A stretch of 64,000 bases of DNA from Humulus lupulus (GCF_963169125.1 NC_084802.1:12772896-12836895), one strand, 5' to 3'. Positions 10,974-24,143 are shown, counted from the first letter of the stretch. The notes: generated by a model from the letters alone, not told the origin. Made by a program: numbers and translations.

Positions 10974-11246
10974 GTGGGGTATGGTCATATGGTTGTTTTT
11001 GAGGTTGGGAAAGATTTGGAAGAGTTTTGGTTGAGGTTGGTTCGAGGAAATCGCAGGAAGGGAAAATTCAGAGTTGGCCAGTCTGTGACTAGCGCTACAG
11101 CGCTAGCCTTTGGGCGCTGTAGCGCTAGGCCAAGCTTGCAGAGGGATTTTGCTTTTGTTTGTAGTGCTATAGCGCCCTCCCACGAGCGCTGTAGCGCTAC
11201 CCTGCCTTCTGAAGAGGATTTTAGGGTTATTTGCACGGGTTTTTGA
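10974..11246 (+). repeat. AGCGCT palindrome cassette within solo LTR G1
   Basis: Between about 11090 and 11205 the motif AGCGCT recurs, often as AGCGCTACAGCGCT-like pairs (for example around 11093-11105, 11120-11135 and 11190-11205). The open frame over it is not a gene. It occupies the same relative place as the CCGCGGC cassette of the G2 LTRs. Confidence 0.6.
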
Positions 11247-11540
11247 CCAAGGGTTTGGGGTTTGATTCCACCACCTTGTTTGGTGGAACTAGACTTCCCG
11301 GGGGCTCGGGATTGGCCCTGAGGCTAGGTTTTGGACATGAGGATTGATGATGACTTTGGCTTATGGTTGTGTTTAGGTGAGCGCTAGGGCTCGAGGGGGA
11401 TCATGCTAAAGGAGTCGAGGGATCAAAGCTAGTGAATTGAAAGGTAAGAAAACTGCACCCGGTTATACGTTTGTGATGGGACTAAGTGCTCCCGATACTT
11501 GTATCGTGTCAATGATGGTATCATGCCATGGGACATGTGA

Positions 11541-13790
11541 TGTAACGCCCTGGATAGCCAAGACCGTTACACTGTGTGTTTGTAAAGTGCCAGACTTGCT
11601 AGTCAAGTCTATTAGTTGAAAGCGTGTCTACGAAACTGTAAAGGAACTAGGGTTTAAGATATTTTGGTCTCAAAAGCTACATTTTCATTAAGAAACATTG
11701 CTCACTAACACGGGATCCCAAAAATATTAGTTTAAAGGCCGTTTACAAAAGTTACAAGGTACAAATACATAAACCAGCCATACTAAGGCAAAACGAGCAG
11801 TTAGGTAATCCCTGTCCTGACTCACTCCTCGACCATGGCGATCGAACAGCTGGCTATGTACATTTCACCTCGGAGCTCTCCACCTCAGGCTTGGTACAAC
11901 TTGCCCTTGCCTTTACCTGCACCACGTAGCACCCGTGAGCCAAGGCTCAGCAAGAAAACACAACAACAACAAAGCATAAGCAATTAGCAACAAGTCAATA
12001 TCTCACATCACATTACATAATCTCAACCATGTCATCAGTCGGTATAATCAGGTATTTCAAATAATAAGCATATCAATTCACGTCATTTACAGTTTACAAA
12101 TGATAACTAGGGCTGGCGCCCTCAGGCTGCCCCCTCTGTTATCCCATTGTCTTTGGCTACCAGTGGCCAATCTGCGCCCTGTGCGCTAATATCATGTACA
12201 ACACTCTTAGGCCGCTTTTACATGTCCCGTGGCGTAATACCATCATTGACACGATACAATTCTTGGGAGCACTTAGTCCCATCACAAACATACAACCGGG
12301 TGCAATTTTCTTACCTTTAGCTTTCAGATGAATTAGCTATGGGCGACACTCCTTGAGCGCGATCCGATCCTCGAGTCCTAGCAAGACACCTAGTCACAAC
12401 CATGAGGGAAGACACCATTAACAACCTTAAATGAGTTCCCAAGCCAAGTTCTAGTACTCGGAACATTGAACTTCACCAAATATAGTAAAAGACTCAACCC
12501 CGAGCACCTTAGGTTAAATTTCCAAGCCTAAAATCTTAAAATCCCAAAATCCCTTAAGCGCCGCGGCATAGGTCACCCATGTCGCGGCATGGCCCCTAAA
12601 CAGAGCCATCCAAGGCACAAAAACAGGTAAGGGCCGCGGCATTGCTTGGACCATGCTGCGGCCCGCCCTTCTTCCTCAGCATGCAACACCCTTGAAGGGC
12701 CGCGGCTCACCAAGAACCATGCCGCGGCCCGACCCTTCGAACCCAGAAAAACCACCATTTTCAATCTCCAAACCTCACCTAAAGCTATCCCAAAGCCCCC
12801 AAACCAAAACCAATTAATTCCCAACTTCTTTAACATGATCTAAGCAACATAATTCCCAAGACAACACAGCCCAACACACTTCAATCTCTTCCTTTCAACT
12901 TCTGAAATCCAAATGCTACAAACACCCAAACCAATCACTGAAACACAATCTAGAACCTCTAAACTTGGAGTTAGAACTCACCTTTGCTGTAGAATCACTT
13001 CACCAAGCTGTGGCCAAGCTAGGTCCCCAAGTTCCCTTCTTAATTCTGCCTTAGAACATCACAACTAAACATGTTTCAGCACTTAACTAAAACCCAGCTA
13101 AAACTCATAATTCAACCACAGAAAACAGAGTTAAATGCTTACCTTAATCCTGTTCTAGTGCTTGATAAATCCCTGGGCTAGACCTTCAGTTCCTCACCTC
13201 AAATCACAGAATCCAGCTTGTTTCCCCTTTGATTTTTTGTGTTTTTTTTTCCTTCCTTTGGTTTTTTTCTCCTTAAACGTGAGAGAGAGAGAGATAAAGC
13301 TAAGTTAAGGTCGGTTTGTGTTTTTCTTCTAAAGGCTTCCTTAAGTCTAACTTATCCATTAAGTTAACCCCAAGGCTCGGGGTGCCGGAAGCGTCCCCGA
13401 GGCCAAAACGGTAAAATCCCCCAATAATCCCGCCTAGACATCCTAACCTCAAATATATCTTCAATTATTTATTTTCATAACCCGATAGTCTAAACCACTA
13501 CCTGATACCTAAAATACCCCTGACTTGTCCAAAGTCAATTATAATGCCCCGTTGTGACTTTTCCTGCTACCTAGCCCTAGGATCGCCTCGAGTCGCCGGC
13601 TGCAGAATTATCCACATCATAATGTGGTTCTCGCATATAACACATATCATATTACCACGTAGTATAATCAATTATCATACAAGCATCATTAAACATATAA
13701 TTACTCATTAAATCACAATTATTCCAGTAATGCCCTCCTGGCACACTAATCAAGGCCCTTAAGCCTTATTAGTGAATATGGGTCGTTACA
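11541..13790 (-). repeat. G2 3' LTR (2250 bp)
   Basis: Begins TGTAACGCCCTGG and ends GGGTCGTTACA on the plus strand. A GC-rich cassette of CCGCGGC palindromes lies at about 12560-12740. The open frames in it (12573-12836 minus and 12646-12843 plus) are duplicated in the other LTR and are not genes. Confidence 0.95.
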
Positions 13791-13826
13791 ACTATCCCCT
13801 CCTAATGAAAATTTCATCCTCGAAAT

Positions 13827-15517
13827 TTACCTGAACAACTCCGGATACTGATCTCGCATAGCTGTCTCAAGCTCCCAGGTCGCCTCCTCGACCTTACTAT
13901 TTCTCCACAGCACTTTAACTAAAGGAATCCTCTTATTCCGCAACACCTTATCTTTTCGATCCAAGATTTGAACTGGTTGCTCCTCATAAGCCAAATCTGC
14001 CTGTAACTCCAGATCTTCATGCCTCAGCACATGAGTCACGTCTGAGACATACTTCCGAAGCATGGAGACATGGAATACGTCATGAACTCCTGACAACGAT
14101 GGCGGCAAAGCTATCCTGTAAGCCACCTGACCAATCCTTTCCAGGATCTCAAATGGTCCAATGAATCTAGGCCTTAGCTTGCTCTTCTTACCAAACCTCC
14201 TCACCCCTCGCAGAGGTGAAACTCGAAGAAAGACGTGGTCACCAACCTGAAACTCCACGTCCCTACGCTTAGGATTAGCGTAGCTCTTCTGCCTACTCTG
14301 AGATGCGAGCATCCTAGCCCGGATCTTCTCTACGGCCTCACTTGTCTTCTGTACCATTTCTGGCCCCAGATATCTCCTCTCACCCATCTCATCCCAATGA
14401 ATGGGTGATCTACACTTTCTCCCATATAACATCTCATAGGGAGCCACTCCAATCGTTGACTGAAAACTATTGTTGTATGAGAATTCAATCAACGGAAGGT
14501 ACTTACTCCATGAACCCTCAAAATCAATCACACATGCTCTGAGCATATCCTCCAACACTTAAATCGCATCTCAGACTGTCCATCAGTCTGAGGATGAAAG
14601 GCTGTACTGAACTTCAACTGGGTTCCCAAAGCTTTCTGTAAACTACCCCAGAACTTGGAGGTGAAAATAGGATCCCGGTCTGACACAATAGACTTAGGAA
14701 CCCCATGGAGACATACAATCTCCCTCACGTACAGCTCAGCATACTGATCCACAGTATAGGTCGACCTCACTGGAAGGAAATGGGCTGACTTGGTGTATCT
14801 ATCCACTATCACCCATACTGAGTCATGAAGTCCAACTGTCCTGGGTAAACCTCCCACAATGTCCATGGTAATATCTTCCCATTTCCATTCAGGAATACCC
14901 AATGGCTGAAGCAACCCTGCTGGTCGCTGATGCTCAGCCCTCACCTGCTGACAGGTCAAACATCTGGCAACGTACTCAACCACATCCCTCTTCATCCCAG
15001 GCCACCAATACAAAGTCCATAGATCTTGATACATCTTCGTGGTACCCGGATGAAGTGAGTACGGCGTCGTATGAGACTCATCCAGTATCTCTCGTCTGAT
15101 CCCCTCATCAGCTGGAACACAAATCCGTCCCTGATACCGAAGTAAACCAACCTCAGAAACAGAATAGTCCTTAGCCACTCCTGCTACGACATCATCTCTA
15201 GCCCTCTGTAACTGAGCGTCTACCAACTGCCCTTCTCTGATCCGCTCTAGCAGGGTCGACTGCAGAGTAATATTAGCCAATCGGCCTACCACCAACTCTA
15301 TCCCCGCTCTAACCATTTCATCAGCTAACCTCCTCGAAATCTGAATAGAACTATATAACTGACCCGGACCTCTGCGGCTCAAAGCATCAGCCACTACATT
15401 GGCTTTTCCTGGATGATAAAGAATATCATAATCATAATCCTTTACCAGCTCCAGCCAACGCCTCTGTCTCATATTCAGGTCCTTCTGTGTAAAGAAATAC
15501 TTCAAGCTCTTATGGTC
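13827..15517 (-). pseudogene. G2 RNase H end, integrase and chromodomain-like tail
   Basis: After the stop at 15518 the same frame continues ([15 protein letters not shown]...) through RNase H, the HHCC zinc region ([11 protein letters not shown]...[14 protein letters not shown]) and the integrase core ([42 protein letters not shown]). A single-base loss near 14570 shifts the frame. The 13827-14558 frame then carries PYEMLYGRKCRSPIHW, FHVSMLRKYV and the chromodomain-like end LRNKRIPLVKVLW followed by ATWELE. Chromoviruses use this end for chromatin-directed integration (family knowledge). Confidence 0.9.
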
Positions 15518-15520
15518 AGT

Positions 15521-18037
15521 TTATACCTCGCACTTCTCCCCATAAAGATAATGCCGCCAAATCTTCAACGCAAAAACCACTGCTGCCAACTCCAGGTCAT
15601 GAGTAGGATACCGCTGCTCATACTCCTTCAGCTGTCGTGATGCATAAGCTATAACCTTCTCATTCTGCATCAACACACAGCCTAAGCCCAACCTCGATGC
15701 ATCACAATAAACAACAAACTTCCCTTCCCTCGAAGGCAGACTCAACACTGGCGCTGTAATAAGCCGTCGCTTCAACTCCTGAAAACTGTCTTCACACTTG
15801 TCTGACCAGATAAACTTCAAGTTCTTTCTTGTCAATTCTGTCATGGGTGCTGCTATCTTTGAGAAGCCCTCTACAAACCGCCTATAGTAACCTGCTAACC
15901 CAAGGAAACTCCGCACCTCCGAGGCGTTCCTTGGCCTCGGCCAATCTCTAACTGCCTCTATCTTAGACGGATCCACCTTAATCCCATCTGCACCTACAAT
16001 GTGTCCAAGGAATGTCACTTCAGGTAACCAAAACTCACACTTCTTAAACTTAGCATACAACTGATGCTCCCTCAACCTCTGAAGAACCTGTCGGAGATGA
16101 AACTCGTGCTCTGCCTCTGAACTGGAATACACCAAAATGTCGTCGATGAAGACTATAACAAAATGATCTAGAAAATCCTTGAACACCCTGTTCATTAAGT
16201 CCATGAAGGCTGCTGGGGCATTGGTCAAACCAAAGGACATGACCAAGAACTCATAATGCCCATACCGTGTTCGGAAGGTCGTCTTAGGTATGTCCTCATC
16301 CTTGATCCTCAGCTGGTGATAACCAGATCGAAGATCAATCTTTGAGAACACCGTCTTACCCTGCAGCTGGTCGAACAAGTCATCAATCCTTGGTAGGGGA
16401 TACTTATTCTTAATTGTTAGCTTGTTCAATTCTCGATAGTCAATACACATTCTCAAAGTCCCATCCTTCTTCTTAACAAACAGAACTGGAGCACCCCATG
16501 GCGAGTAGCTAGGTCTGATGAACCCTATATCCAGAAGTTCCTGCAGTTGTATCTTTAACTCTTTCAGTTCCGCTGGTGCCATCCTATATGGTGCCCTCGA
16601 CACTGGCTCCGTCCCTGGTGCCAACTCAATAACAAACTGAATCTCCCTACGCGGCGGCAACCCAGGCAAATCCTCAGGGAACACATCCAAGAACTCACAA
16701 ACCAGTCTGGTGTCCTCCGGTCCAACTGGTGAAACTCTGGTGGTATCCACCACACTAGCCAGAAAGCCTATACATCCACCCTGCAATAGATCTCTGGCCC
16801 TCAGTGCAGATACCCTGGGTACGCGGGGTCCATGCACCGTTCCCACAAAGACAAAGGGATCCTCGCCCTCTGGCTCAAAGGTCACCATCTTCTTCCTACA
16901 GTCAATGGTAGCTCCATACCTAACCAGCCAATCCATACCTAGAGTCATATCAAAGTCCTCCATACCCAACTCAATCAAGTCTACCGATAACTCCCTACCA
17001 TCAACTAACACTGGCAGTGCTCTAATCCACCTCCTAGATACTACCAATTCTCCAGTAGGCAATATAGTCCCAAACCCTGAAGCATTATACTCACTAGGTC
17101 TACATAGTCTATCAATCACCTTATTAGATACAAATGAATGCGTAGCACCAGAATAAATCAAAACAGTAAAGGAAGTGCCAGCACTAGAAAGCTGACCTAT
17201 CACTACCGAGGGACTAGCCTCGGCCTCGGCCTGCGTCAGGGTGAACACTCGAGCTGGAGTCAAGCTGTCCACCTTTCTTGTCTCTCCCTTCTTCACTGTC
17301 GGGCAATCCTTCCTGAGGTGTCCCACCACCCCACACACATAGCAGGCCTTAGCCCGACACTCGCCCGGATGGCGTCTCTTGCACCTCGTGCACTCTGGAT
17401 AAGTCCTCCATGAATCCCCGCCTCCCTGACGGCCACCCTGAGTACTCCGACCTCCCCTATCAGACCTAGGAGCGATTGGAGTATCAGGAGTCTTCCTCTT
17501 AAAATCATTGGGACCTCCGCCCCTACTAGAACCAGAATATGGAGGCACCGCCCTGCGACCCTCCCTTCTTGCTGCACTATCTTTCCATATCCTATTCTCC
17601 GCTTCCTCAGCGGTCAGAGCCCTCTCCACAGCCTGGGCATAAGTAGTCACTCCAGGAACTGTGGTAATTCTTACATCCCGGGCTATCATAACATTCAGCC
17701 CTCTAACAAATCTGTCTAACCTGGTCGCATCAGTAGGCACAAGATCTGGTGCGAACTTCGCAAGTCTATCGAACTTCAAGGCATATTCTGTAACTGTCAT
17801 ACTGCCCTGAACCAGCCCCACGAACTCATTCACCTTCGCTGCCCTGATGGAAACGTTATAGTACTTCTGATTGAACAAATCCTTAAACTCTTCCCAAGTC
17901 AACGCGGCAACATTTCTAGTCTGTGATGCCACCTCCCACCAGATTAGGGCATCCTCTCTCAACATATAAGTGGCACAGGCCACCCTATCATGTCCTTCTA
18001 CTTTCATAAAATCAAGTATGGTGGTGATCAGGGTCAT
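15521..18037 (-). pseudogene. G2 gag-protease-RT-RNase H polyprotein segment
   Basis: Continuous 838-codon stretch. The gag core (ALIWWEVA...[15 protein letters not shown]) comes first, then a zinc knuckle [14 protein letters not shown] at about residues 232-245. The protease site reads [12 protein letters not shown]: the catalytic aspartate position (residue 295, codon 17153-17155) is tyrosine, which should abolish retropepsin activity. Reverse transcriptase follows with [20 protein letters not shown] and an intact FIDDILVYS (about residues 630-637), then RNase H starting [10 protein letters not shown] near residue 777. A TAA at 15518-15520 ends it. Confidence 0.9.
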
Positions 18038-18040
18038 CCA

Positions 18041-18361
18041 CTACTCAGCTTTTAGTGGATCTGGTCCACCCTCAAAGATCGGGGGCTGCTGCTTTCTGAA
18101 CCGCTCATACAACGATTCCACTTTATTCCCCACATCAACTGGCTGTACCACAGGTACCAACGCCGGTGGCCCAGCAGGGGCAACACTCCCAGATGGAGCC
18201 TGCTGCAGAATTCTGATCAGTTCATCTTGGCTCTGAAGCCTAGCTTGCATATCTGCCATCATCTGTTGCCAGTTCTCAGGGACTGGCGGAGGGGTTGGGC
18301 CCCGGTCATCCTCTCTAGCCCCAGACCTGCCGGCTTGTCGTGTAGATTTCCTTGAACGCAT
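18041..18361 (-). pseudogene. G2 gag N-terminus, ended by a premature stop
   Basis: Starts at ATG 18361 (MRSRKSTRQAGRSG...), with a proline-rich stretch and a short coiled-coil-like segment (MADMQARLQSQDELIRIL). The frame ends at a TAG at 18038-18040 and continues in the same frame as the 15521-18037 reading, so this is a single nonsense mutation inside gag. Confidence 0.85.
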
Positions 18362-18733
18362 AACTATTCAAGTCAATATGCAATCAACGACTCATCAATT
18401 AGGCTAAGATGACAGGGTAATAATCTTCCATAATCCATCACTGAAACTCCACTCATTCACAAGCAATCATAGTATAGCAATTTATCCAGATATTCATCCA
18501 CATGCACAGCAATGCTAATAAGCACGCCTCAATAACATCATGCAATAGTCAAGGGCCAGGCCATATCAGTATCTCATGCTCCCTATTCATCAAACAGATA
18601 TCAACAATCATATCTCACTCAAATCACTTAAACACATAATCATGCATACTCAATTACCAAACCCTGAGTTGAGCTTGTCTCCCGCAGCGAATGTACATAC
18701 CCAGCCAGTCTTCAGGACCCATAAACCTAGGAC

Positions 18734-18745
18734 GCTCTGATACCA
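18734..18745 (-). promoter_or_regulatory. G2 primer-binding site (tRNA-iMet type)
   Basis: The minus strand reads TGGTATCAGAGC, three bases inside the 5' LTR. This is the standard complement of the 3' end of plant initiator methionine tRNA used to prime minus-strand DNA. Confidence 0.9.
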
Positions 18746-18748
18746 AGT

Positions 18749-20998
18749 TGTAACGCCCTGGATAGCCAAGACTGTAACACTGTGTGTTTGTAAAGTGCCA
18801 GACTTGCTAGTCAAGTCTATTAGTTGAAAGCGTGTCTACGAAACTGTAAAGGAACTAGGGTTTAAGATATTTTGGTCTCAAAAACTACATTTTCATTAAG
18901 AAACATTGTTCACTAACACGGGATCCCAAAAATATTAGTTTAAAGGCCGTTTACAAAAGTTACAAGGTACAAATACATAAACCAGCCATACTAAGGCAAA
19001 ACGAGCAGTTAGGTAATCCCTGTCCTGACTCACTCCTCGACCATGGCGATCGAACAGCTGGCTATGTACATTTCACCTCGGAGCTCTCCACCTCAGGCTT
19101 GGTACAACTTGCCCTTGCCTTTACCTGCACCACGTAGCACCCGTGAGCCAAGGCTCAGCAAGAAAACACAACAACAACAAAGCATAAGCAATTAGCAACA
19201 AGTCAATATCTCACATCACATTACATAATCTCAACCATGTCATCAGTCGGTATAATCAGGTATTTCAAATAATAAGCATATCAATTCACGTCATTTACAG
19301 TTTACAAATGATAACTAGGGCTGGCGCCCTCAGGCTGCCCCCTCTGTTATCCCATTGTCTTTGGCTACCAGTGGCCAATCTGCGCCCTGTGCGCTAATAT
19401 CATGTACAACACTCTTAGGCCGCTTTTACATGTCCCGTGGCGTAATACCATCATTGACACGATACAATTCTTGGGAGCACTTAGTCCCATCACAAACATA
19501 CAACCGGGTGCAATTTTCTTACCTTTAGCTTTCAGATGAATTAGCTATGGGCGACACTCCTTGAGCGCGATCCGATCCTCGAGTCCTAGCAAGACACCTA
19601 GTCACAACCATGAGGGAAGACACCATTAACAACCTTAAATGAGTTCCCAAGCCAAGTTCTAGTACTCGGAACATTGAACTTCACCAAATATAGTAAAAGA
19701 CTCAACCCCGAGCACCTTAGGTTAAATTTCCAAGCCTAAAATCTTAAAATCCCAAAATCCCTTAAGCGCCGCGGCATAGGTCACCCATGTCGCGGCATGG
19801 CCCCTAAACAGAGCCATCCAAGGCACAAAAACAGGTAAGGGCCGCGGCATTGCTTGGACCATGCTGCGGCCCGCCCTTCTTCCTCAGCATGCAACACCCT
19901 TGAAGGGCCGCGGCTCACCAAGAACCATGCCGCGGCCCGACCCTTCGAACCCAGAAAAACCACCATTTTCAATCTCCAAACCTCACCTAAAGCTATCCCA
20001 AAGCCCCCAAACCAAAACCAATTAATTCCCAACTTCTTTAACATGATCTAAGCAACATAATTCCCAAGACAACACAGCCCAACACACTTCAATCTCTTCC
20101 TTTCAACTTCTGAAATCCAAATGCTACAAACACCCAAACCAATCACTGAAACACAATCTAGAACCTCTAAACTTGGAGTTAGAACTCACCTTTGCTGTAG
20201 AATCACTTCACCAAGCTGTGGCCAAGCTAGGTCCCCAAGTTCCCTTCTTAATTCTGCCTTAGAACATCACAACTAAACATGTTTCAGCACTTAACTAAAA
20301 CCCAGCTAAAACTCATAATTCAACCACAGAAAACAGAGTTAAATGCTTACCTTAATCTTGTTCTAGTGCTTGATAAATCCCTGGGCTAGACCTTCAGTTC
20401 CTCACCTCAAATCACAGAATCCAGCTTGTTTCCCCTTTGATTTTTTGTGTTTTTTTTTCCTTCCTTTGGTTTTTTTCTCCTTAAACGTGAGAGAGAGAGA
20501 GATAAAGCTAAGTTAAGGTCGGTTTGTGTTTTTCTTCTAAAGGCTTCCTTAAGTATAACTTATCCATTAAGTTAACCCCAAGGCTCGGGGTGCCGGAAGC
20601 GTCCCCGAGGCCAAAAAGGTAAAATCCCCCAATAATCCCGCCTAGACATCCTAACCTCAAATATATCTCCAATTATTTATTTTCATAACCCGATAGTCTA
20701 AACCACTACCCGATACCTAAAATACCCCTGACTTGTTCAAAGTCAATTATAATGCCCCGTTGTGACTTTTCCTGCTACCTAGCCCTAGGATCGCCTCGAG
20801 TCGCCGGCTGCAGAATTATCCACATCATAATGTGGTTCTCGCATATAACACATATCATATTACCACGTAGTATAATCAATTATCATACAAGCATCATTAA
20901 ACATATAATTACTCATTAAATCACAATTATTCCAGTAATGCCCTCCTGGCACACTAATCAAGGCCCTTAAGCCTTATTAGTGAATTTGGGTCGTTACA
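18749..20998 (-). repeat. G2 5' LTR (2250 bp)
   Basis: The same length as the 3' LTR and about 99.5% identical by eye. Differences include one in the first 40 bases, single changes near 20360, 20554, 20617 and 20669, and one near the end. The palindromic cassette recurs at about 19768-19948. Confidence 0.95.
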
Positions 20999-21724
20999 TG
21001 TGAAAGCGGCCTAAGAGAGCCGTACATTATATTTACGCACAGGGCGCGGCTTGGCCACTGGTAGCCGAGGACAGCTTATTATTCACTGAGCTCAGTTTAA
21101 GCGGGCCGGAGTCAGTGGGATAACAGAGGGAGCAGCCTGAGAGCGCTATCCCTAGTTATCATTTGTGCGGTGATATATATGTGACATGAGTTGATATGTT
21201 TAGCATGTTGAATACTTGATTATACTGAATGATTACATGATTGAGAACTTGTGATGCAACGTGAGATATTGATTTGTCTGTTGATTGCTTATGCTCTGTT
21301 GTTGTGTTTTCTTGCTGGGCCTTGGCTCACGGGTGCTACGTGGTGCAGGTAAAGGCAAGGGCAAGCTGGACCAATCCTGAGATGGAGGGCTGCGGGGTTG
21401 AATGTACATAGCCAGCTGTTCGATCGCCATGGTGGAGGAGTGGATCAGGACAGGGATCGCCTAAATGTTTGTTTTGCCTTAATATGGCTTGATATTGTAT
21501 TTAAACCCTATGTCTTTTGTAAATGGTCTTTAAACTTAATATTTTTGGGATCCCGTGTAAACAGATAATGTTTCTTAATGAAAATGCGACTTTTGAGACC
21601 AAAACATTTTAACCCTAGTACCTCTATAGTTTCAGTAACACACTTTTAATTAAATGACTTGATTAGCAAGTCTAGCACTTTATAAACACACAGTGTAACG
21701 GTCTTGGCTATCCAGGGCGTTACA

Positions 21725-24131
21725 ATCACACTATATTTTGTTGGGTTTTTCTTATGAAATGTCGTTATGATTTCTATGATATTTATGATTGTTTTCGAGC
21801 TTATGTAAAAACTCAACATGCTTTTGTTATTAAATGTTTTAGATGTGATCAAGGTGGTGAATATACTTCAAATAAATTATGTGATTTGCTTGCTTTAGAT
21901 GGAACTATGTATCAAACTTCTTGTACAGATACCCCTGAACAAAGTGGTGTTGCTAAAAGAAAGCATAAACACATTTTTTAAACTGCTTGTTCTCTTTTGT
22001 TGTCCTCATTTGTTCCTAGTCAATTTTGGGGAGAGGCAGTTCTCACTACAGTCAACCTTATTAATAAGATTCCATCTTCAATCACTTCAGGTTTGTATCC
22101 TTTTGAAAAACTATATGGACATATCCCTGATTATTCTTCTTTGAGTGTCTTTGGTTCTACTTGCTTTGTTCTTCGCCTTAGTGTAGAGCGTACAAAACTA
22201 TCATCATGCTCTGCACTTTGTGTGTTTCTTGGTTATGGTGATGGTAAAAAAGGATATCGTTGTTTTGATCTAACTTCTCAAAAATTGTATGTATCTCGTC
22301 ATGTTGTTTTTCTTGAGCATATACCTTTCTTTTCTATTCCTGGCACTACTCACAACTTGACCAAATACGATCTTATTCACATTGATCCTTTCTCTGAGCA
22401 TGCAAGTACCTCTTCTCCTCAAGTTCCTCAAATTGTAGAGTTTGAATCTTCTCCTACTCCTATAATCCTTTTTCCTCTTCATTACTCTCACAGGTCTCGA
22501 GCTATTGATACTGGTATTTCGCAGCCTGACATTTCTGAAACACCTCCATCTACAACTGTTCAAGATCCTTCTAATATTGTGGATCTTCCTTGCTATCCTC
22601 AACGCACTCGTAAGTCTACTAAACTACCACATTTTGTTTATTCATCTTATTCTACTCCTTCCACTTTGTTTTTAGCGTCTATTCCTTGTCTCTCTGAGTC
22701 CTTATTCTATAAAGAAGCAGTTACTAACCCTCTTTGGCAGTGTGCTATGAATGAGGAACTTTCAGCTTTGCACAAGACAGAAACTTGGGATTTGGTATCT
22801 TTACCTCCTGGTAAACATACAATTGGTTCTTGTTGGGTCTATAAAATACAAGACCAGGTCTAATGGGTGTGTTGAACGCTACAAACCATAGTCCGTGCTC
22901 TTCTAGCAGTTGCATCTGCTTGTCAATGGAATATATCTCAGTTGGATGTTAAGAATGCTTTCTTAAACGATGATTTACATGAAGAGGTCTACATGGTTCC
23001 TCCTTCTGGTGTCCCTCACAATCATGGAGAAGTTTGTAAACTTAAGAAAGCTCTGTATGGTCTCAAACAGGCTCCTCGAGCATGATTTGAGAAGTTCTCC
23101 AATGTTATTACTTCTTTTGGGTTTCTCCCTAGTAATCACGACTCAACTCTTTTTGTTAAGTGTACCAATGCAAGTCGTATTCTCATTTCCTTATATGTTG
23201 ATGATATGATCATTACTGGTGATGATTTAGATGGAATTGCAGTGTTAAAGTCTCAATTAGCTTCTCAGTTTGAGATGAAGGATTTGGGTCCTCTTCGGTA
23301 TTTTCTGGGTATTGAAGTTGCCTTCTCCCCAAAAGGCTATCTTCTTTCTCAGTAAAAATACACTTATGACATTATTGAGCGTGCTCGTCTCACAAATACA
23401 AAAGTAGTTTCTACTCCTTTTGAGCTCAATGTTCAATATTCTCCTTCTGATGGCACTCCTTTGCATGATCCTACTTTGTATCGCACTATTGTTGGCAGTT
23501 TGAGTTATCTCACTATCACTTGCCCCGACATTGCATATGATGTTCACATTGTTAGCCAATTTGTTGCCTCTCCTACTACTGTTCACTGGGCAGTTGTTCT
23601 TTGCATCTTGAGGTATCTTCGGGGTACTATCTTTCAAAGCCTTTTGTTTCCCTCCACTTCTTCCTTGGAGCTGTGTGCATACTCTGATGCTAATCATGGT
23701 CATGATCCCACAGATTGGAAGCCTGTTACTGGTTTCTGTATGTTTTTGGGTGATTATCTTATTTCTTGGAAAAGTAAGAAATAAACTGTTGTCTCCTAAT
23801 CTTCCACTGAAGCAGAGTACTGCGCCATGTCATCTACTACCAAAGAAATTGTTTGGTTAAGATGGCTGCTTGTAGATATGGGTGTACGTCATTCAGAACC
23901 CACTCCTATGAATTGTGGCAATCAGAGTGCCATCCAGATTTTCATGAATGCACCAAGCACATTGAGATTGATTGTCACTTCACTCGTCACCACTTGAAGC
24001 TTGGCACTATCACTTTGCCTTTTGTTCCTTCTTCTTTACAGATTCCTGACTTCTTTACTAAGTCTCATTCTATTTCTCGTTTTCAGTTTCTAGTTGGCAA
24101 ACTCTCGATGCTCATTGTTGTTGCATCGTGA
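21725..24131 (+). pseudogene. C2 second half of integrase, reverse transcriptase and RNase H
   Basis: Resumes inside the integrase core, with CDQGGEYTSNKL and TPEQSGVAKRKHKH near 21846-21970, then SQFWGEAVLTTVNLINK. Reverse transcriptase starts at about 22730 (LWQCAMNEELSALHKTETWDL), but around 22860-22890 roughly 100 bp are missing and the frame shifts. The rest keeps [19 protein letters not shown] and an intact [11 protein letters not shown]. RNase H (CAYSDANHGHDPTDWKP, SWKSKK) follows with further stops, down to the PPT. Confidence 0.85.
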
Positions 24132-24143
24132 GTTTGAGGGGGG

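Larger units (their letters stand above)
11541..20998 (-). mobile_element. G2: full-length Ty3/gypsy chromovirus-type element
   Basis: Two 2250-bp LTRs (11541-13790 and 18749-20998) differ by about ten substitutions by eye. A perfect target duplication TGTGA lies at 11536-11540 and 20999-21003. The primer site on the minus strand is TGGTATCAGAGC (18734-18745), complementary to initiator tRNA-Met. A purine tract (AGGAGGGGATAGT on the minus strand) sits beside the 3' LTR near 13791. The polyprotein order gag, protease, RT, RNase H, integrase and a C-terminal chromodomain-like end fits the Tekay/Del chromovirus group. It is young by LTR identity, yet its reading frame is already broken at several places. 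Confidence 0.95.
9849..21724 (+). mobile_element. G1: solo LTR of a Ty3/gypsy element, itself split by G2
   Basis: The two outer parts, 9849-11540 and 21004-21724, join into one LTR of about 2.4 kb beginning TGTAACGACCCA and ending GGGCGTTACA. A perfect 5-bp duplication ATCAC lies at 9844-9848 and 21725-21729. The parts align end to end with the reverse complement of the G2 LTR, so G1 and G2 are the same or sister families in opposite orientation. No internal gypsy sequence belongs to G1, so it is a solo LTR left by LTR-LTR recombination before G2 inserted. Confidence 0.93.

Noticed and set aside
10974..11246. Open frames over the AGCGCT cassette
   Set aside because: Both strands are open because of palindromic GC-rich repeats inside solo LTR G1; no domain and no start context.
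12573..12843. Open frames on both strands (87 and 65 codons), repeated identically at 19781-20051
   Set aside because: They lie in the two LTRs of G2, over the CCGCGGC cassette; the perfect duplication reflects LTR identity and not a gene pair.
22270..22602. Minus-strand 110-codon frame
   Set aside because: It lies antisense to the C2 integrase/RT linker and shows no domain; a shadow of the plus-strand coding sequence.
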